Positions 1-5,983 of a DNA stretch of 5,983 nt are shown in pieces (positions within the stretch are counted from its first letter, which is position 1; each line of letters starts with the position of its first letter). Source of the stretch: Chloroflexi bacterium RBG_19FT_COMBO_48_23 (GTDB taxonomy: Bacteria > Chloroflexota > Dehalococcoidia > GIF9 > UBA5620); contig MGOH01000051.1 in NCBI GenBank assembly GCA_001795315.1, forward strand, positions 1 to 5,983. The letters run 5' to 3'. A program made the position numbers and the translations under genes. The notes under the pieces are model-generated. The model was not told where the DNA came from and ran no database searches. It saw only the letters and a program-made list of their open reading frames with translations.

Positions 1-593
1 TTAACTCCGATATTACCCAGCGTAGTGCGAGCTTCGGCAAAACCATAATCGATATCAGCACAAAGTGTATGTAACGGTAACTGCCCCTGGAGGGTGGTTT
101 CGCGACGAGCAATCTCAACTCCGCCCAACCTTCCAGCACAGCTTATCTTCACTCCTTTAGCGCCAGCCTGCATTGTCCGAAAAGCTGTTTGTTTCATCGC
201 TCTCCTAAAAGCCATCCGACGTTCAAGCTGGTCAGCTACATTCCTGGCTACCAAACGAGCATCAAGCTCAGGTTGCTCGACCTCTTTAATAGATAATCGC
301 ACCCTTTTGCCACATGTACCCTCTAAATGTGACCTCAGCTCTTCAGCACGCTGTCCTCCCCTACCAATAACAATACCAGGGCGCGAGGAATACAAAGTCA
401 CTAGAATCTCATTGCCCTGGTGGTCGATTTCAACCTTGGCAACGCCACCATCAGCGCATTTCTCCTGAATAGCCTTACGTATCTTTAAATCTTCATGTAG
501 AAACTCGGTATAGTGTTTCTGATCATACCATTTAGCATGCCAACCCCGAATGATACCAATCCGGAAACCGTAAGGGTGAACTTTATGTCCCAC
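1..593 (-). CDS. rpsC: 30S ribosomal protein S3 (uS3), C-terminus cut by window edge
   Basis: S3 sits in the 30S head at the mRNA entry channel and contributes to the ribosome's mRNA-unwinding activity. The visible 197 residues open with [18 protein letters not shown], the standard S3 N-terminus. A KH domain follows, with its GxxG loop at about residues 77-80 (VIGRGG). The basic FRRAMK patch at 129-134 matches the E. coli S3 residues implicated in helicase activity. The C-terminal domain carries [10 protein letters not shown] (154-163) and [16 protein letters not shown] (173-188). Sequence ends at TLGNIGV, just before the usual KVWI segment, so the C-terminal tail is missing. The start is GTG at 593, chosen by homology and by a strong upstream GGAGG. 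It overlaps the rplV stop by 11 bases, which implies translational coupling. Identity is certain; only the GTG start is inferred. Confidence 0.97.
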   Translation of the reverse strand, partial: MGHKVHPYGFRIGIIRGWHAKWYDQKHYTEFLHEDLKIRKAIQEKCADGGVAKVEIDHQGNEILVTLYSSRPGIVIGRGGQRAEELRSHLEGTCGKRVRLSIKEVEQPELDARLVARNVADQLERRMAFRRAMKQTAFRTMQAGAKGVKISCAGRLGGVEIARRETTLQGQLPLHTLCADIDYGFAEARTTLGNIGV

Positions 594-933
594 TTTTTTC
601 TTCCTCCTCAGCGACGAAAACACTGATATGAGTGCAGCGTTTCAAGATAGGGCTAACCCGTCCTCTGGCTTGTGGCCGGAATCTTTTGAAGGTATGCCCC
701 TCGTTAGCAAAAATTTCGGCTATTTTAAGCTCAGTAGGTTCCATCTGGAAATTGTTCTCCGCATTTGCCGCTGCCGATTTAATTACCTTAGCTACAGCCT
801 GAGCTGCCGGTGTCGGCAAGAACTTAAGAATAGCCAACGCCTCATCTACCTTTTTGCCCCGTACCGTATCTACAACCAATTTAACTTTACGAGACGAGAC
901 ACGAACATCTTTAGATATAGCTGCTGCTTTCAT
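583..933 (-). CDS. rplV: 50S ribosomal protein L22 (uL22)
   Basis: L22 binds 23S rRNA early in 50S assembly, and its long beta-hairpin lines the peptide exit tunnel. The product is 116 residues, a usual length. It shows [17 protein letters not shown] (11-27), the central AAANAENNF (55-63), and the tunnel hairpin with [14 protein letters not shown] (86-99) followed by THISVFV. The C-terminus is an acidic tail, AEEEEKSGT, whose codons also form the ribosome binding site of rpsC. I chose ATG at 933 because L22 proteins begin close to the MKAAA segment. A longer in-frame reading from TTG at 969 would overlap rpsS by 26 bases and add 12 residues unlike the family. The ATG has no good Shine-Dalgarno in the 10-base gap after rpsS, so initiation may depend on coupling to rpsS termination. 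Confidence 0.96.
   Translation of the reverse strand: MKAAAISKDVRVSSRKVKLVVDTVRGKKVDEALAILKFLPTPAAQAVAKVIKSAAANAENNFQMEPTELKIAEIFANEGHTFKRFRPQARGRVSPILKRCTHISVFVAEEEEKSGT
600..609 (-). promoter_or_regulatory. Ribosome binding site for rpsC inside rplV
   Basis: On the coding strand this reads GAGGAGGAAG, with a full GGAGG core at 607-603. It lies 9 bases upstream of the rpsC GTG at 593, the last six of them A. These bases also encode the glutamate run at the C-terminus of L22. The strong site decides the GTG as the S3 start. Confidence 0.8.
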
Positions 934-943
934 CGTATAAAAA

Positions 944-1237
944 CTACGCCTGCTTTCTTGCCTGAACAACTACTTGCGCCTTACTAACATGCCCGCGAAA
1001 TGTCCGGGTCATAGCGAATTCTCCTAGTTTATGCCCTACCATATTCTCAGTGATAAAGATAGGCACATGCCGCCGACCATCGTGCACCCCAATTGTAAGA
1101 CCTATCATTTCAGGTAGGACAGTAGAGGCACGAGACCAGGTCTTTATCACTACCTTCTCCCCAGAGCGATTAAGCGCCTTTATCTTTTTAAGTAGCTTAG
1201 CGTCACAATAAGGACCTTTTTTAGATGAACGTGACAT
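944..1237 (-). CDS. rpsS: 30S ribosomal protein S19 (uS19)
   Basis: S19 lies in the 30S head, forms a complex with S13, and contacts the A-site finger region and tRNA. The 97 residues are close to the usual 90-95. They carry the family signatures SRSSKKGPY at the N-terminus, [16 protein letters not shown] (31-46), the [19 protein letters not shown] core (57-75), and TRTFRGH near the C-terminus, followed by a short basic tail (QARKQA). The start is ATG at 1237, with AGGGA about 5 bases upstream in a 27-base gap after rplB. The downstream gap to rplV is 10 bases. Nothing in it departs from the family. Confidence 0.97.
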   Translation of the reverse strand: MSRSSKKGPYCDAKLLKKIKALNRSGEKVVIKTWSRASTVLPEMIGLTIGVHDGRRHVPIFITENMVGHKLGEFAMTRTFRGHVSKAQVVVQARKQA

Positions 1238-1264
1238 TCTATCCCTGCCTTTTCAATTACCTTT

Positions 1265-2086
1265 CTATTTCCGACGCTTGACTATCAATCTGTTCGAAGC
1301 CTTGTTCCGGCGCGTCTTCGGACCCAAGGCCGGCTTGCCCCATGGTGTTTTTGGCGCCATCCCCCGAGGAGCTCTGCCTTCGCCTCCACCATGAGGATGG
1401 TCGCGTGGCGTCATGGCTGAGCCTCGAACTTGGGGGCGCCGCCCTAGCAACCTTATGCGCCCGGCCTTGCCCGACTTCTCCCCTTGATGTTCAACATTGC
1501 ATACTTGCCCCACGGTAGCCAGGCAATCGCTCAAAAAACGCCTCACCTCACCAGAAGGCAAACGAACAAGCGCATATCTGCCCTCTTTACCCAAAAGCAG
1601 TGCCGCTGTACCGGCACTACGCACTATCTGACCGCCTTTTCCAGGCTCAAATTCAAGATTATGAATCACAGTGCCATCCGGCATCGAAGCTAGCGGCAAG
1701 GCATTACCAGGCTTTATCTCCGCACCTTCCCCTGTCATTATAACGTCATCTACATTGAGCCCCAGAGGGGCTAGAATATAGCGTTTCTCTCCATCCACAT
1801 AATGGATGAGAGCAATGCGAGCTGAGCGATTGGGGTCATACTCTATAGCCGCTACTTTCCCCTGAACACCTTGTTTATTTCGCTTAAAATCAATTATACG
1901 CAATCTACGTTTAGCACCACCGCCGCGATGTCGCACAGTTACTACGCCCCTATTGTTACGCCCTGCCTTTTTCCTAATTGGCAGCAATAGTGACTTCTCG
2001 GGAACCGTCTTGGTTATCTCTTCAAAAGAGGCGCTAACCATGCCCCGCCTACCTGGTGATGTTGGACGATAGGTTTTTAATGCCAC
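1265..2086 (-). CDS. rplB: 50S ribosomal protein L2 (uL2)
   Basis: L2 is a primary 23S rRNA binder needed for subunit association and for building the peptidyl-transferase centre. The product is 273 residues, the usual length. The N-terminus [15 protein letters not shown], the OB-fold region with [13 protein letters not shown] (49-61) and [18 protein letters not shown] (79-96), the SH3-like region with [10 protein letters not shown] (151-160), and the C-terminal [17 protein letters not shown] (221-237) are all present. His230 corresponds to E. coli His229, the residue studied for peptidyl transfer. The segment before it reads MTPRD instead of the more usual MNPVD. The start is GTG at 2086, fixed by the conserved ALKTYRPT N-terminus and by GGGTGA 8 bases upstream. 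It is 19 bases downstream of the bS22-like gene. Confidence 0.98.
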   Translation of the reverse strand: MALKTYRPTSPGRRGMVSASFEEITKTVPEKSLLLPIRKKAGRNNRGVVTVRHRGGGAKRRLRIIDFKRNKQGVQGKVAAIEYDPNRSARIALIHYVDGEKRYILAPLGLNVDDVIMTGEGAEIKPGNALPLASMPDGTVIHNLEFEPGKGGQIVRSAGTAALLLGKEGRYALVRLPSGEVRRFLSDCLATVGQVCNVEHQGEKSGKAGRIRLLGRRPQVRGSAMTPRDHPHGGGEGRAPRGMAPKTPWGKPALGPKTRRNKASNRLIVKRRK

Positions 2087-2094
2087 AGCTTATT

Positions 2095-2100
2095 TCACCC
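2095..2100 (-). promoter_or_regulatory. Ribosome binding site for rplB
   Basis: GGGTGA on the coding strand, ending 8 bases before the GTG start of rplB. It lies within the 19-base gap after the bS22-like stop codon and supports the GTG start. Confidence 0.6.
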
Positions 2101-2105
2101 TACCT

Positions 2106-2201
2106 CTAGGGATGCCTCCTTTGCCATCTAGTCTTTCTCAGGAGTTTGCGATGCTTATGCTTCGCCATTTTCTTTTTTCGTTTCTTGATAACTGAGCCCA
2201 A
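2106..2201 (-). CDS. bS22-like small basic ribosomal protein (AURKAIP1/COX24 family)
   Basis: This 31-codon gene fills the space between rplW and rplB. The peptide begins M-GSVIKKRKKKM (residues 1-12), continues with a Lys/His-rich stretch, and carries HRKLLRKTRWQRR at 17-29, ending HP. More than half the residues are Lys, Arg or His, and there is no acidic residue. From memory, it matches almost position for position the 30-33 residue bacterial AURKAIP1/COX24 domain proteins of Actinobacteria. The mycobacterial member was seen in 70S structures as bS22, and the mitochondrial relative is mS38/AURKAIP1. The inferred role is a small-subunit rRNA-binding peptide. The start is TTG at 2201, chosen because the conserved GSVIKKR block begins at the next codon and AGGGG lies 8 bases upstream. 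ATG at 2168 would drop that block. Gaps to both neighbours are 19 bases. Family assignment is strong; ribosomal function here is inferred. Confidence 0.9.
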   Translation of the reverse strand: MGSVIKKRKKKMAKHKHRKLLRKTRWQRRHP

Positions 2202-2209
2202 TTTTATAT

Positions 2210-2214
2210 CCCCT
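2210..2214 (-). promoter_or_regulatory. Ribosome binding site for the bS22-like gene
   Basis: AGGGG on the coding strand, 8 bases (ATATAAAA) before the TTG at 2201. This placement favours the TTG over the internal ATG at 2168, which lies in an A-rich coding stretch without a clear Shine-Dalgarno. Confidence 0.65.
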
Positions 2215-2220
2215 ACTTTA

Positions 2221-2505
2221 TTAAACGCCTTCAAAGAACTCTATTTTCTGACCTGATTCCAAGGTAACAATTGCTTTCTTCCATGACGGAGTCATGACAT
2301 ACCGTCTGCCTATTCTTCTCATCTTACCCGGGACATTCATCACCCTAACTTTAACCACATTAACCTTAAATCCCGCCTCAACAGCCTCCTTAATTTGGCG
2401 TTTGTTAGCCCCACCCGCCACCTCAAAAGCATACCTGTTCTGTTCTTTCATCAGGGTAGCCTTTTCAGTGATTAAAGGCCGCCTTACTACCTCATAAAGA
2501 TGCAT
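2221..2505 (-). CDS. rplW: 50S ribosomal protein L23 (uL23)
   Basis: L23 sits at the polypeptide exit of the 50S subunit and docks trigger factor and the signal recognition particle. The 94 residues match the usual bacterial length. The N-terminal block VVRRPLITEKATLMKE (6-21) is the family signature, followed by YAFEVAGGANKRQIKEAVE (25-43) and VNVVKVRVMNVPGKMRR (48-64). Next comes the basic loop IGRRYVMTPSWKKAIVTL, and the protein ends IEFFEGV. The start is ATG at 2505, in a 26-base gap after rplD, with GGAG about 11 bases upstream, a little far from the start. It is followed by the bS22-like gene, not directly by rplB as in most bacteria. Confidence 0.97.
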   Translation of the reverse strand: MHLYEVVRRPLITEKATLMKEQNRYAFEVAGGANKRQIKEAVEAGFKVNVVKVRVMNVPGKMRRIGRRYVMTPSWKKAIVTLESGQKIEFFEGV

Positions 2506-2531
2506 GTCTAAATAAACTCCAAGCCCCTGGC

Positions 2532-3188
2532 TTAACTGATACTACCCACTGCCTCCGGGACTGACTTTTCACCCCATAGTTCTTCCACCTTCCGCACCGC
2601 GTCCACAGTCATTATTATGTATTTACATGAAAGCAATTCAGCTATGTTAAGCAAAGGCGCCAGCATTGTCTTAACACCCATTAAGTTGCGCGCCGATTTA
2701 ATCAGATTAGCCTCAGCTTCAGCGGTAGCGATAATGGCAGAATCACTAATCCCAAGCGCTATCAGCATATCCAACACTGCCTTGGTTTTTGGGCTATCAA
2801 GTTCTAGCTTATCCACAATTTTCAACTCTCCACTACCTGCTTTAGCTGAAAGAACGCACCTCAAAGCCAAACGTCGCATTTTTCGGGGCATCGCCTGCCG
2901 GTAGCTTCGAGGATGAGGCCCGAAAGCAACTCCACCCCCTACGAGCATGGGCGACCTGATATCGCCGCGACGTGCTCTCCCGGTATGCTTTTGAGCAAAA
3001 AGCTTCCTGGTGCTACCCCTAACCTCGCCTCTTTTCTTGGTATCAGCAGTCCCCAGGCGACGATTAGCTAACTGCCTGACCAATGCCTGGTGTACAACAG
3101 CCTCATTAAAGGGCAAAGCAAAAACATCATCCCTTATTTCGAGCTGCTTGGTTGCTTTACCCTTTAAGTTATAAACCTCAACTTGCAT
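2532..3188 (-). CDS. rplD: 50S ribosomal protein L4 (uL4)
   Basis: L4 binds 23S rRNA domain I. Its long loop reaches the exit tunnel next to L22, forming the constriction where macrolides act. The 218 residues slightly exceed the usual 200-210. The N-terminal MQVEVYNLKG leads to the extended loop at about 46-98, with AQKHTGRARRGDIRSP (65-80) and GGGVAFGPHPRSY (84-96). The globular part follows with RKMRRLALRCVLSAKAG (102-118). The C-terminal Rossmann-like portion includes ARNLMGVKTMLAPLLNIAELL. The start is ATG at 3188, 5 bases after the rplC stop, with GGTGGGGG in the end of rplC as the likely Shine-Dalgarno. In E. coli, L4 represses the S10 operon through a leader ahead of rpsJ. No room for such a leader exists here, so that control is unlikely in the same form. 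Confidence 0.97.
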   Translation of the reverse strand: MQVEVYNLKGKATKQLEIRDDVFALPFNEAVVHQALVRQLANRRLGTADTKKRGEVRGSTRKLFAQKHTGRARRGDIRSPMLVGGGVAFGPHPRSYRQAMPRKMRRLALRCVLSAKAGSGELKIVDKLELDSPKTKAVLDMLIALGISDSAIIATAEAEANLIKSARNLMGVKTMLAPLLNIAELLSCKYIIMTVDAVRKVEELWGEKSVPEAVGSIS

Positions 3189-3193
3189 TCTGC

Positions 3194-3811
3194 TTATCCC
3201 CCACCAGCTTTCTTAATTAGCAACAATCCCTTCCTAGCACCGGGCACCGCTCCCTTCACCAGCAACAAGTGGCGATCCAAATCGACTTCGAGCACCTTAA
3301 GATTACGCGTCGTCACTCGCCTATCACCCATGTGTCCGGCCATGCGGGTTCCTTTAAATACGCGCCCCGGGGATGTAGTGGCACCAATCGAGCCAGGAGC
3401 TCGATGACGGTCAGACTGTCCGTGCGTCTTAGGGCCACCAGCAAAATGATGGCGTTTAACTACACCGGCAAAACCTTTACCTTTTGATATGCCAGTGACA
3501 TCAAGTAAATCGCCGGACTTAAACATATCCACATCAATTTTCTGACCTGTCTGAACAGAGTTGACATCATCCACACTAAACTCACGGAGATGCTTGAACT
3601 GCCCTATCTCCTTAAGATGGCCTTTCTGTGGAGAGTTAAGCAGTTTGGTTTCCCCAAATCCAAGCTGGACAGCATTGTAACCATCCTTAGCCTCGGTCTT
3701 TACCTGGGTAACAAAGCAAGGACCTGCTTCAATAGCTGTCACTACCACTTCTCCGTCATCACGGAAAAGTTGCATCATGCCTATTTTTCTACCAATAGTA
3801 CCCTTAATCAT
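3194..3811 (-). CDS. rplC: 50S ribosomal protein L3 (uL3)
   Basis: L3 initiates 50S assembly together with L24, and its extension approaches the peptidyl-transferase centre. The 205 residues are typical. The N-terminus MIKGTIGRKIGMMQLFRDDG fits the family. The barrel region carries VTGISKGKGFAGVVKRH. The central extension has the motifs GPKTHGQSDRHRAPGSIG and SPGRVFKGTRMAGHMGDRR, and the C-terminus has LLLVKGAVPGARKG. The Gln that PrmB methylates in E. coli L3 (GQNQTPG) is replaced here (GATTSPG), as in many other bacteria. The start is ATG at 3811, 8 bases after the rpsJ stop. AAGG lies only 3 bases from the ATG, a short spacing, so coupling to rpsJ termination is likely. Confidence 0.97.
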   Translation of the reverse strand: MIKGTIGRKIGMMQLFRDDGEVVVTAIEAGPCFVTQVKTEAKDGYNAVQLGFGETKLLNSPQKGHLKEIGQFKHLREFSVDDVNSVQTGQKIDVDMFKSGDLLDVTGISKGKGFAGVVKRHHFAGGPKTHGQSDRHRAPGSIGATTSPGRVFKGTRMAGHMGDRRVTTRNLKVLEVDLDRHLLLVKGAVPGARKGLLLIKKAGGG

Positions 3812-3819
3812 TTTCCTTA

Positions 3820-4128
3820 TTACAATCTAATGTCTATTTCCACCCCAGAAGGGAGCTGAAGCTGAGTCAACGCATCTATAGTTTTAGAGGTTGGCCCAAG
3901 GATATCAATAAGACGCTTATGCGTACGAATCTCGAATTGTTCTCGTGAATCTTTATCGATAAAGGGAGAGCGAATAACACAAAACTTCTCGATTTGAGTA
4001 GGCAGGGGTACAGGCCCGACAACCACAGCACCGGTACGTTCGGCAGTCTCCACAATTTGCTCCACAGACTGGTCAACCAGCCTGTGGTCATATCCTCTGA
4101 CTTTAATACGAATATTTTGCTTAGGCAT
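3820..4128 (-). CDS. rpsJ: 30S ribosomal protein S10 (uS10 / NusE)
   Basis: S10 is a 30S head protein and, as NusE, partners NusB and NusG in transcription antitermination and transcription-translation coupling. The 102 residues are the standard length. Signatures are [18 protein letters not shown] (4-21), [12 protein letters not shown] (38-49), the exposed loop around 50-60, and [16 protein letters not shown] (62-77), ending GVEIDIRL. The start ATG at 4128 directly abuts the fusA TAA at 4131-4129, with GAGGT in the fusA end 6 bases upstream. The stop is TAA followed by a second in-frame TAA. A shorter reading in another frame at 3876-4091 is a shadow. Confidence 0.97.
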   Translation of the reverse strand: MPKQNIRIKVRGYDHRLVDQSVEQIVETAERTGAVVVGPVPLPTQIEKFCVIRSPFIDKDSREQFEIRTHKRLIDILGPTSKTIDALTQLQLPSGVEIDIRL

Positions 4129-5983
4129 TTATCTACCTCTGACCTTAACCTCTATTTGCCCTGCCAGGCTAGCCGGTAACTCTCTGTAACAATTAAACTC
4201 CAAGGAATAGGTTGCTCTTCCCTGGCTCAACGACCTCAGGATAGTAGCATAACCGAAAATTTCAGCTAGAGGGATAAGAGCGCGAACAACACATGTTTCA
4301 CCGTGCGTCTCAATGCCCTCAATATGACCCCTTCTTGAATTCAAATCGCCGATGACGTCGCCCAGAAACTCGGCTGGCATCACCACCTCTAATTTCATAA
4401 TTGGCTCGAGGAGTATAGGATTGGCCTTCCTGACACCATCTTTCAAAGCTATCGAGCCTGCCATCTTGAAAGCCATATCAGAGGAATCAACTTCATGGAA
4501 ACTACCATCAAACAAAATTACCTTGACATCTACTATCGGATAGCCTGCCACCACACCGGTTTCCAAAGCTTCCTTCACCCCAGCCTCGACTGCTGAAATA
4601 TACTCCTTCGGTATGGATCCACCCCGAACCTGGTCAACAAACCTGAAGCCGCTACCCCGCTCTACCGGTTCAAGGTTGAGCCATACATGACCATATTGTC
4701 CTCGACCACCAAACTGACGGATAAACCTACCTTCTATTTCTACGGGTACAGTAATGGTCTCCTTATAGGCTACCTGTGGCTTGCCAACACTTACCTTCAC
4801 ATTAAACTCACGAAGCATACGGTCTATTAAAACCTCTAAATGTAATTCGCCCATCCCTGAAATAAGGGTCTGCCCGGTTTCCTTGTCAGTGCGCACTTTA
4901 AAAGTGGGGTCCTCTTCTGAAAGCTTATTCATGGCTTCACCGAGCTTATCCTGGTCTGCCTTGCTTTTAGGTTCTACAACCATCGAAAGCACCGGCTCAG
5001 GGAAACGGATAGCTTCGAGAAGCACCGGGTGAGCTGGGTCACACAACGTGTCCCCGGTGAAGGTATCCTTCAGACCTAAAGTAGCGGCAATACTACCGCT
5101 ATCGGTCTCTTCAATTTCCTCACGGCGATTTGCATGCATAAGAATCAGCCTGCCCAAACGCTCCTTACGTCCTTTGCTGGAATTTAGGACTTGCATTCCC
5201 GCTTTGATCGTGCCTGAATAAACCCGAAAATAAACCAGCCTGCCCATGAACGGGTCAGCGACCACCTTAAAAGCTAAAGCTGAAAACGGGGCGTCATCGC
5301 TGGTTTGCCGAACCTCCGCCTCGCCAGTCTGCAGGTCAATAACACTAACCGGAGGCACGTCCAGCGGAGAAGGAAGATAATCCACAATGGCATCAAGCAG
5401 GGATTGAACTCCTTTATTTCTCAAAGCACTGCCGCAAAGCACAGGCACTATTCGATTAGCCGAAGTCAACCTTCTTATTGCAGCTTTAATCTGGCTGCTC
5501 TTAATTTCCCCACCTTCAACATAAAGTAACATCAATTGGTCATCATTCTCAGCCAGTTTCTCGATCAATGACTGCCTATGCCTATCTGCCTCTTCTCGCT
5601 CTTCTTCTGGAATAGACGATTCCACCCGTGGAACATTCACGTCATCAGAGAACAACCAGGCTCTATTGTCAACCAAATCTATCACGCCCTTAAACTGACT
5701 TTCCTCACCCCAGGGCAACTGTAGCGGTATAGCTTTAGCTCGAAGTCGCTCCTCAATCATAGTAACTGTGTGATGGAAATCGGCACCAACCCTGTCCATC
5801 TTATTGATAAAACAGATCCTTGGTACACCATATCTATCAGCCTGTCGCCATACCGTCTCAGATTGTGCCTCTACCCCGGCCACGGCATCCAGCACCACCA
5901 CCCCACCATCCAGAACCCGAAGGCTGCGCTCGACTTCAGCAGTGAAATCTACATGCCCCGGTGTGTCAATGATGTTTATGCGA
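4129..5983 (-). CDS. fusA: Elongation factor G, N-terminus cut by window edge
   Basis: EF-G is the GTPase that drives tRNA-mRNA translocation and, with RRF, ribosome recycling. 617 residues are visible; about 80 N-terminal ones, including the P-loop and switch I, lie beyond 5983. The visible part opens RINIIDTPGHVDFT, the G3 motif. G4 NKMD is at visible residues 60-63 and G5 (CGSALRNKG) begins near 183. Domain II begins around DDAPFSALAFKVVADPF. Domain III has EPVLSMVVEPKSKAD and LISGMGELHLEVL. Domain IV has GGRGQYGHVW and FHEVDSSDMAFKMAGS, with the conserved His at the tip-proximal loop. Domain V has LEPIMKLEVVMPAEFLGDVIGDLNSRRG and GYATILRSLSQGRATYSLEF. The GTG at 5901 is internal to the G domain and is not the start. 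These are standard EF-G features, unlike the tetracycline-resistance or LepA paralogues. Confidence 0.97.
   Translation of the reverse strand, partial: RINIIDTPGHVDFTAEVERSLRVLDGGVVVLDAVAGVEAQSETVWRQADRYGVPRICFINKMDRVGADFHHTVTMIEERLRAKAIPLQLPWGEESQFKGVIDLVDNRAWLFSDDVNVPRVESSIPEEEREEADRHRQSLIEKLAENDDQLMLLYVEGGEIKSSQIKAAIRRLTSANRIVPVLCGSALRNKGVQSLLDAIVDYLPSPLDVPPVSVIDLQTGEAEVRQTSDDAPFSALAFKVVADPFMGRLVYFRVYSGTIKAGMQVLNSSKGRKERLGRLILMHANRREEIEETDSGSIAATLGLKDTFTGDTLCDPAHPVLLEAIRFPEPVLSMVVEPKSKADQDKLGEAMNKLSEEDPTFKVRTDKETGQTLISGMGELHLEVLIDRMLREFNVKVSVGKPQVAYKETITVPVEIEGRFIRQFGGRGQYGHVWLNLEPVERGSGFRFVDQVRGGSIPKEYISAVEAGVKEALETGVVAGYPIVDVKVILFDGSFHEVDSSDMAFKMAGSIALKDGVRKANPILLEPIMKLEVVMPAEFLGDVIGDLNSRRGHIEGIETHGETCVVRALIPLAEIFGYATILRSLSQGRATYSLEFNCYRELPASLAGQIEVKVRGR
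4135..4139 (-). promoter_or_regulatory. Ribosome binding site for rpsJ inside fusA
   Basis: GAGGT on the coding strand, within the last codons of fusA (Arg-Gly-Arg), 6 bases from the rpsJ ATG. Because fusA ends immediately before that ATG, a ribosome finishing EF-G sits on the S10 start, which suggests coupled translation. Confidence 0.65.

Noticed and set aside
94..468. Plus-strand open frame of 124 codons opposite rpsC
   Set aside because: It lies antisense to the well-conserved S3 coding region, has no recognisable family features, and is most simply a shadow of the S3 codons.
628..987. Plus-strand open frame of 119 codons opposite rplV and the rpsS end
   Set aside because: Antisense to L22, Cys-rich and low in complexity as expected of a shadow frame, with no family resemblance.
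2521..2533. Small inverted repeat AAGCC-CCT-GGCTT between rplD and rplW
   Set aside because: A 5-base stem with a 3-base loop and no T-run after it on the coding strand; too weak to be a terminator and readily expected by chance.
2617..2904. Plus-strand open frame of 95 codons opposite rplD
   Set aside because: Antisense to L4 with a hydrophobic, Ser/Ala-rich translation typical of a reversed coding frame; no sign of independent function.
2982..2993. L4 tunnel loop reads QKHTGRAR instead of the E. coli QKGTGRAR, considered as a possible macrolide-resistance change
   Set aside because: As I recall, His at this position is a common natural form in many bacteria; the Lys and the Gly-Arg that follow are retained, so no resistance claim is justified.
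1..5983. Search for an undescribed multi-gene system, mobile element, CRISPR array, RNA gene or promoter
   Set aside because: Every stretch is occupied by conserved translation genes with gaps of at most 27 bases. I saw no repeats, integrase-like frames, tRNA or rRNA signatures, or convincing promoter boxes. The only unexpected gene is the bS22-like one.

Overview
The window is one unbroken block of ribosomal-protein and translation genes, all on the minus strand, so transcription runs from position 5983 towards 1. In transcription order it holds fusA (EF-G, 5' end outside the window), rpsJ (S10), rplC (L3), rplD (L4), rplW (L23), a 31-codon gene for a bS22-like (AURKAIP1/COX24 family) ribosomal protein, rplB (L2), rpsS (S19), rplV (L22) and rpsC (S3, 3' end outside the window). 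It is the junction of the str operon (fusA) with the first two thirds of the S10 operon.

The organism is a bacterium: the EF-G, S10 and L22 are of bacterial type and the gene order is the standard bacterial one. Three features lead me to suggest Chloroflexota, perhaps class Dehalococcoidia: fusA runs directly into rpsJ with no tuf between them, L2 reads [14 protein letters not shown] where the common form is [14 protein letters not shown], and a bS22-type peptide is present. This placement rests on remembered family patterns, not on a search, and is only moderately secure.

Layout: 5983-4129 fusA; 4128-3820 rpsJ, whose ATG follows the fusA stop with no intervening base; 3811-3194 rplC; 3188-2532 rplD; 2505-2221 rplW; 2201-2106 bS22-like gene; 2086-1265 rplB; 1237-944 rpsS; 933-583 rplV; 593-1 rpsC, overlapping the end of rplV by 11 bases. 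All gaps are 0 to 27 bases. I see no internal promoter, terminator, RNA gene, mobile element, CRISPR array or substantial repeat. Close spacing, Shine-Dalgarno sites inside upstream genes and one overlap point to a single polycistronic mRNA with translational coupling.

The genes jointly supply translation: EF-G drives translocation; L2, L3, L4, L22 and L23 are core 50S proteins lining or supporting the peptidyl-transferase centre and exit tunnel; S3, S10 and S19 are 30S head proteins. The main unexpected element is the tiny, very basic bS22-like gene between rplW and rplB. It starts with TTG, is only 31 codons long and would be missed by routine gene calling. The rest is an ordinary, well-conserved housekeeping region.
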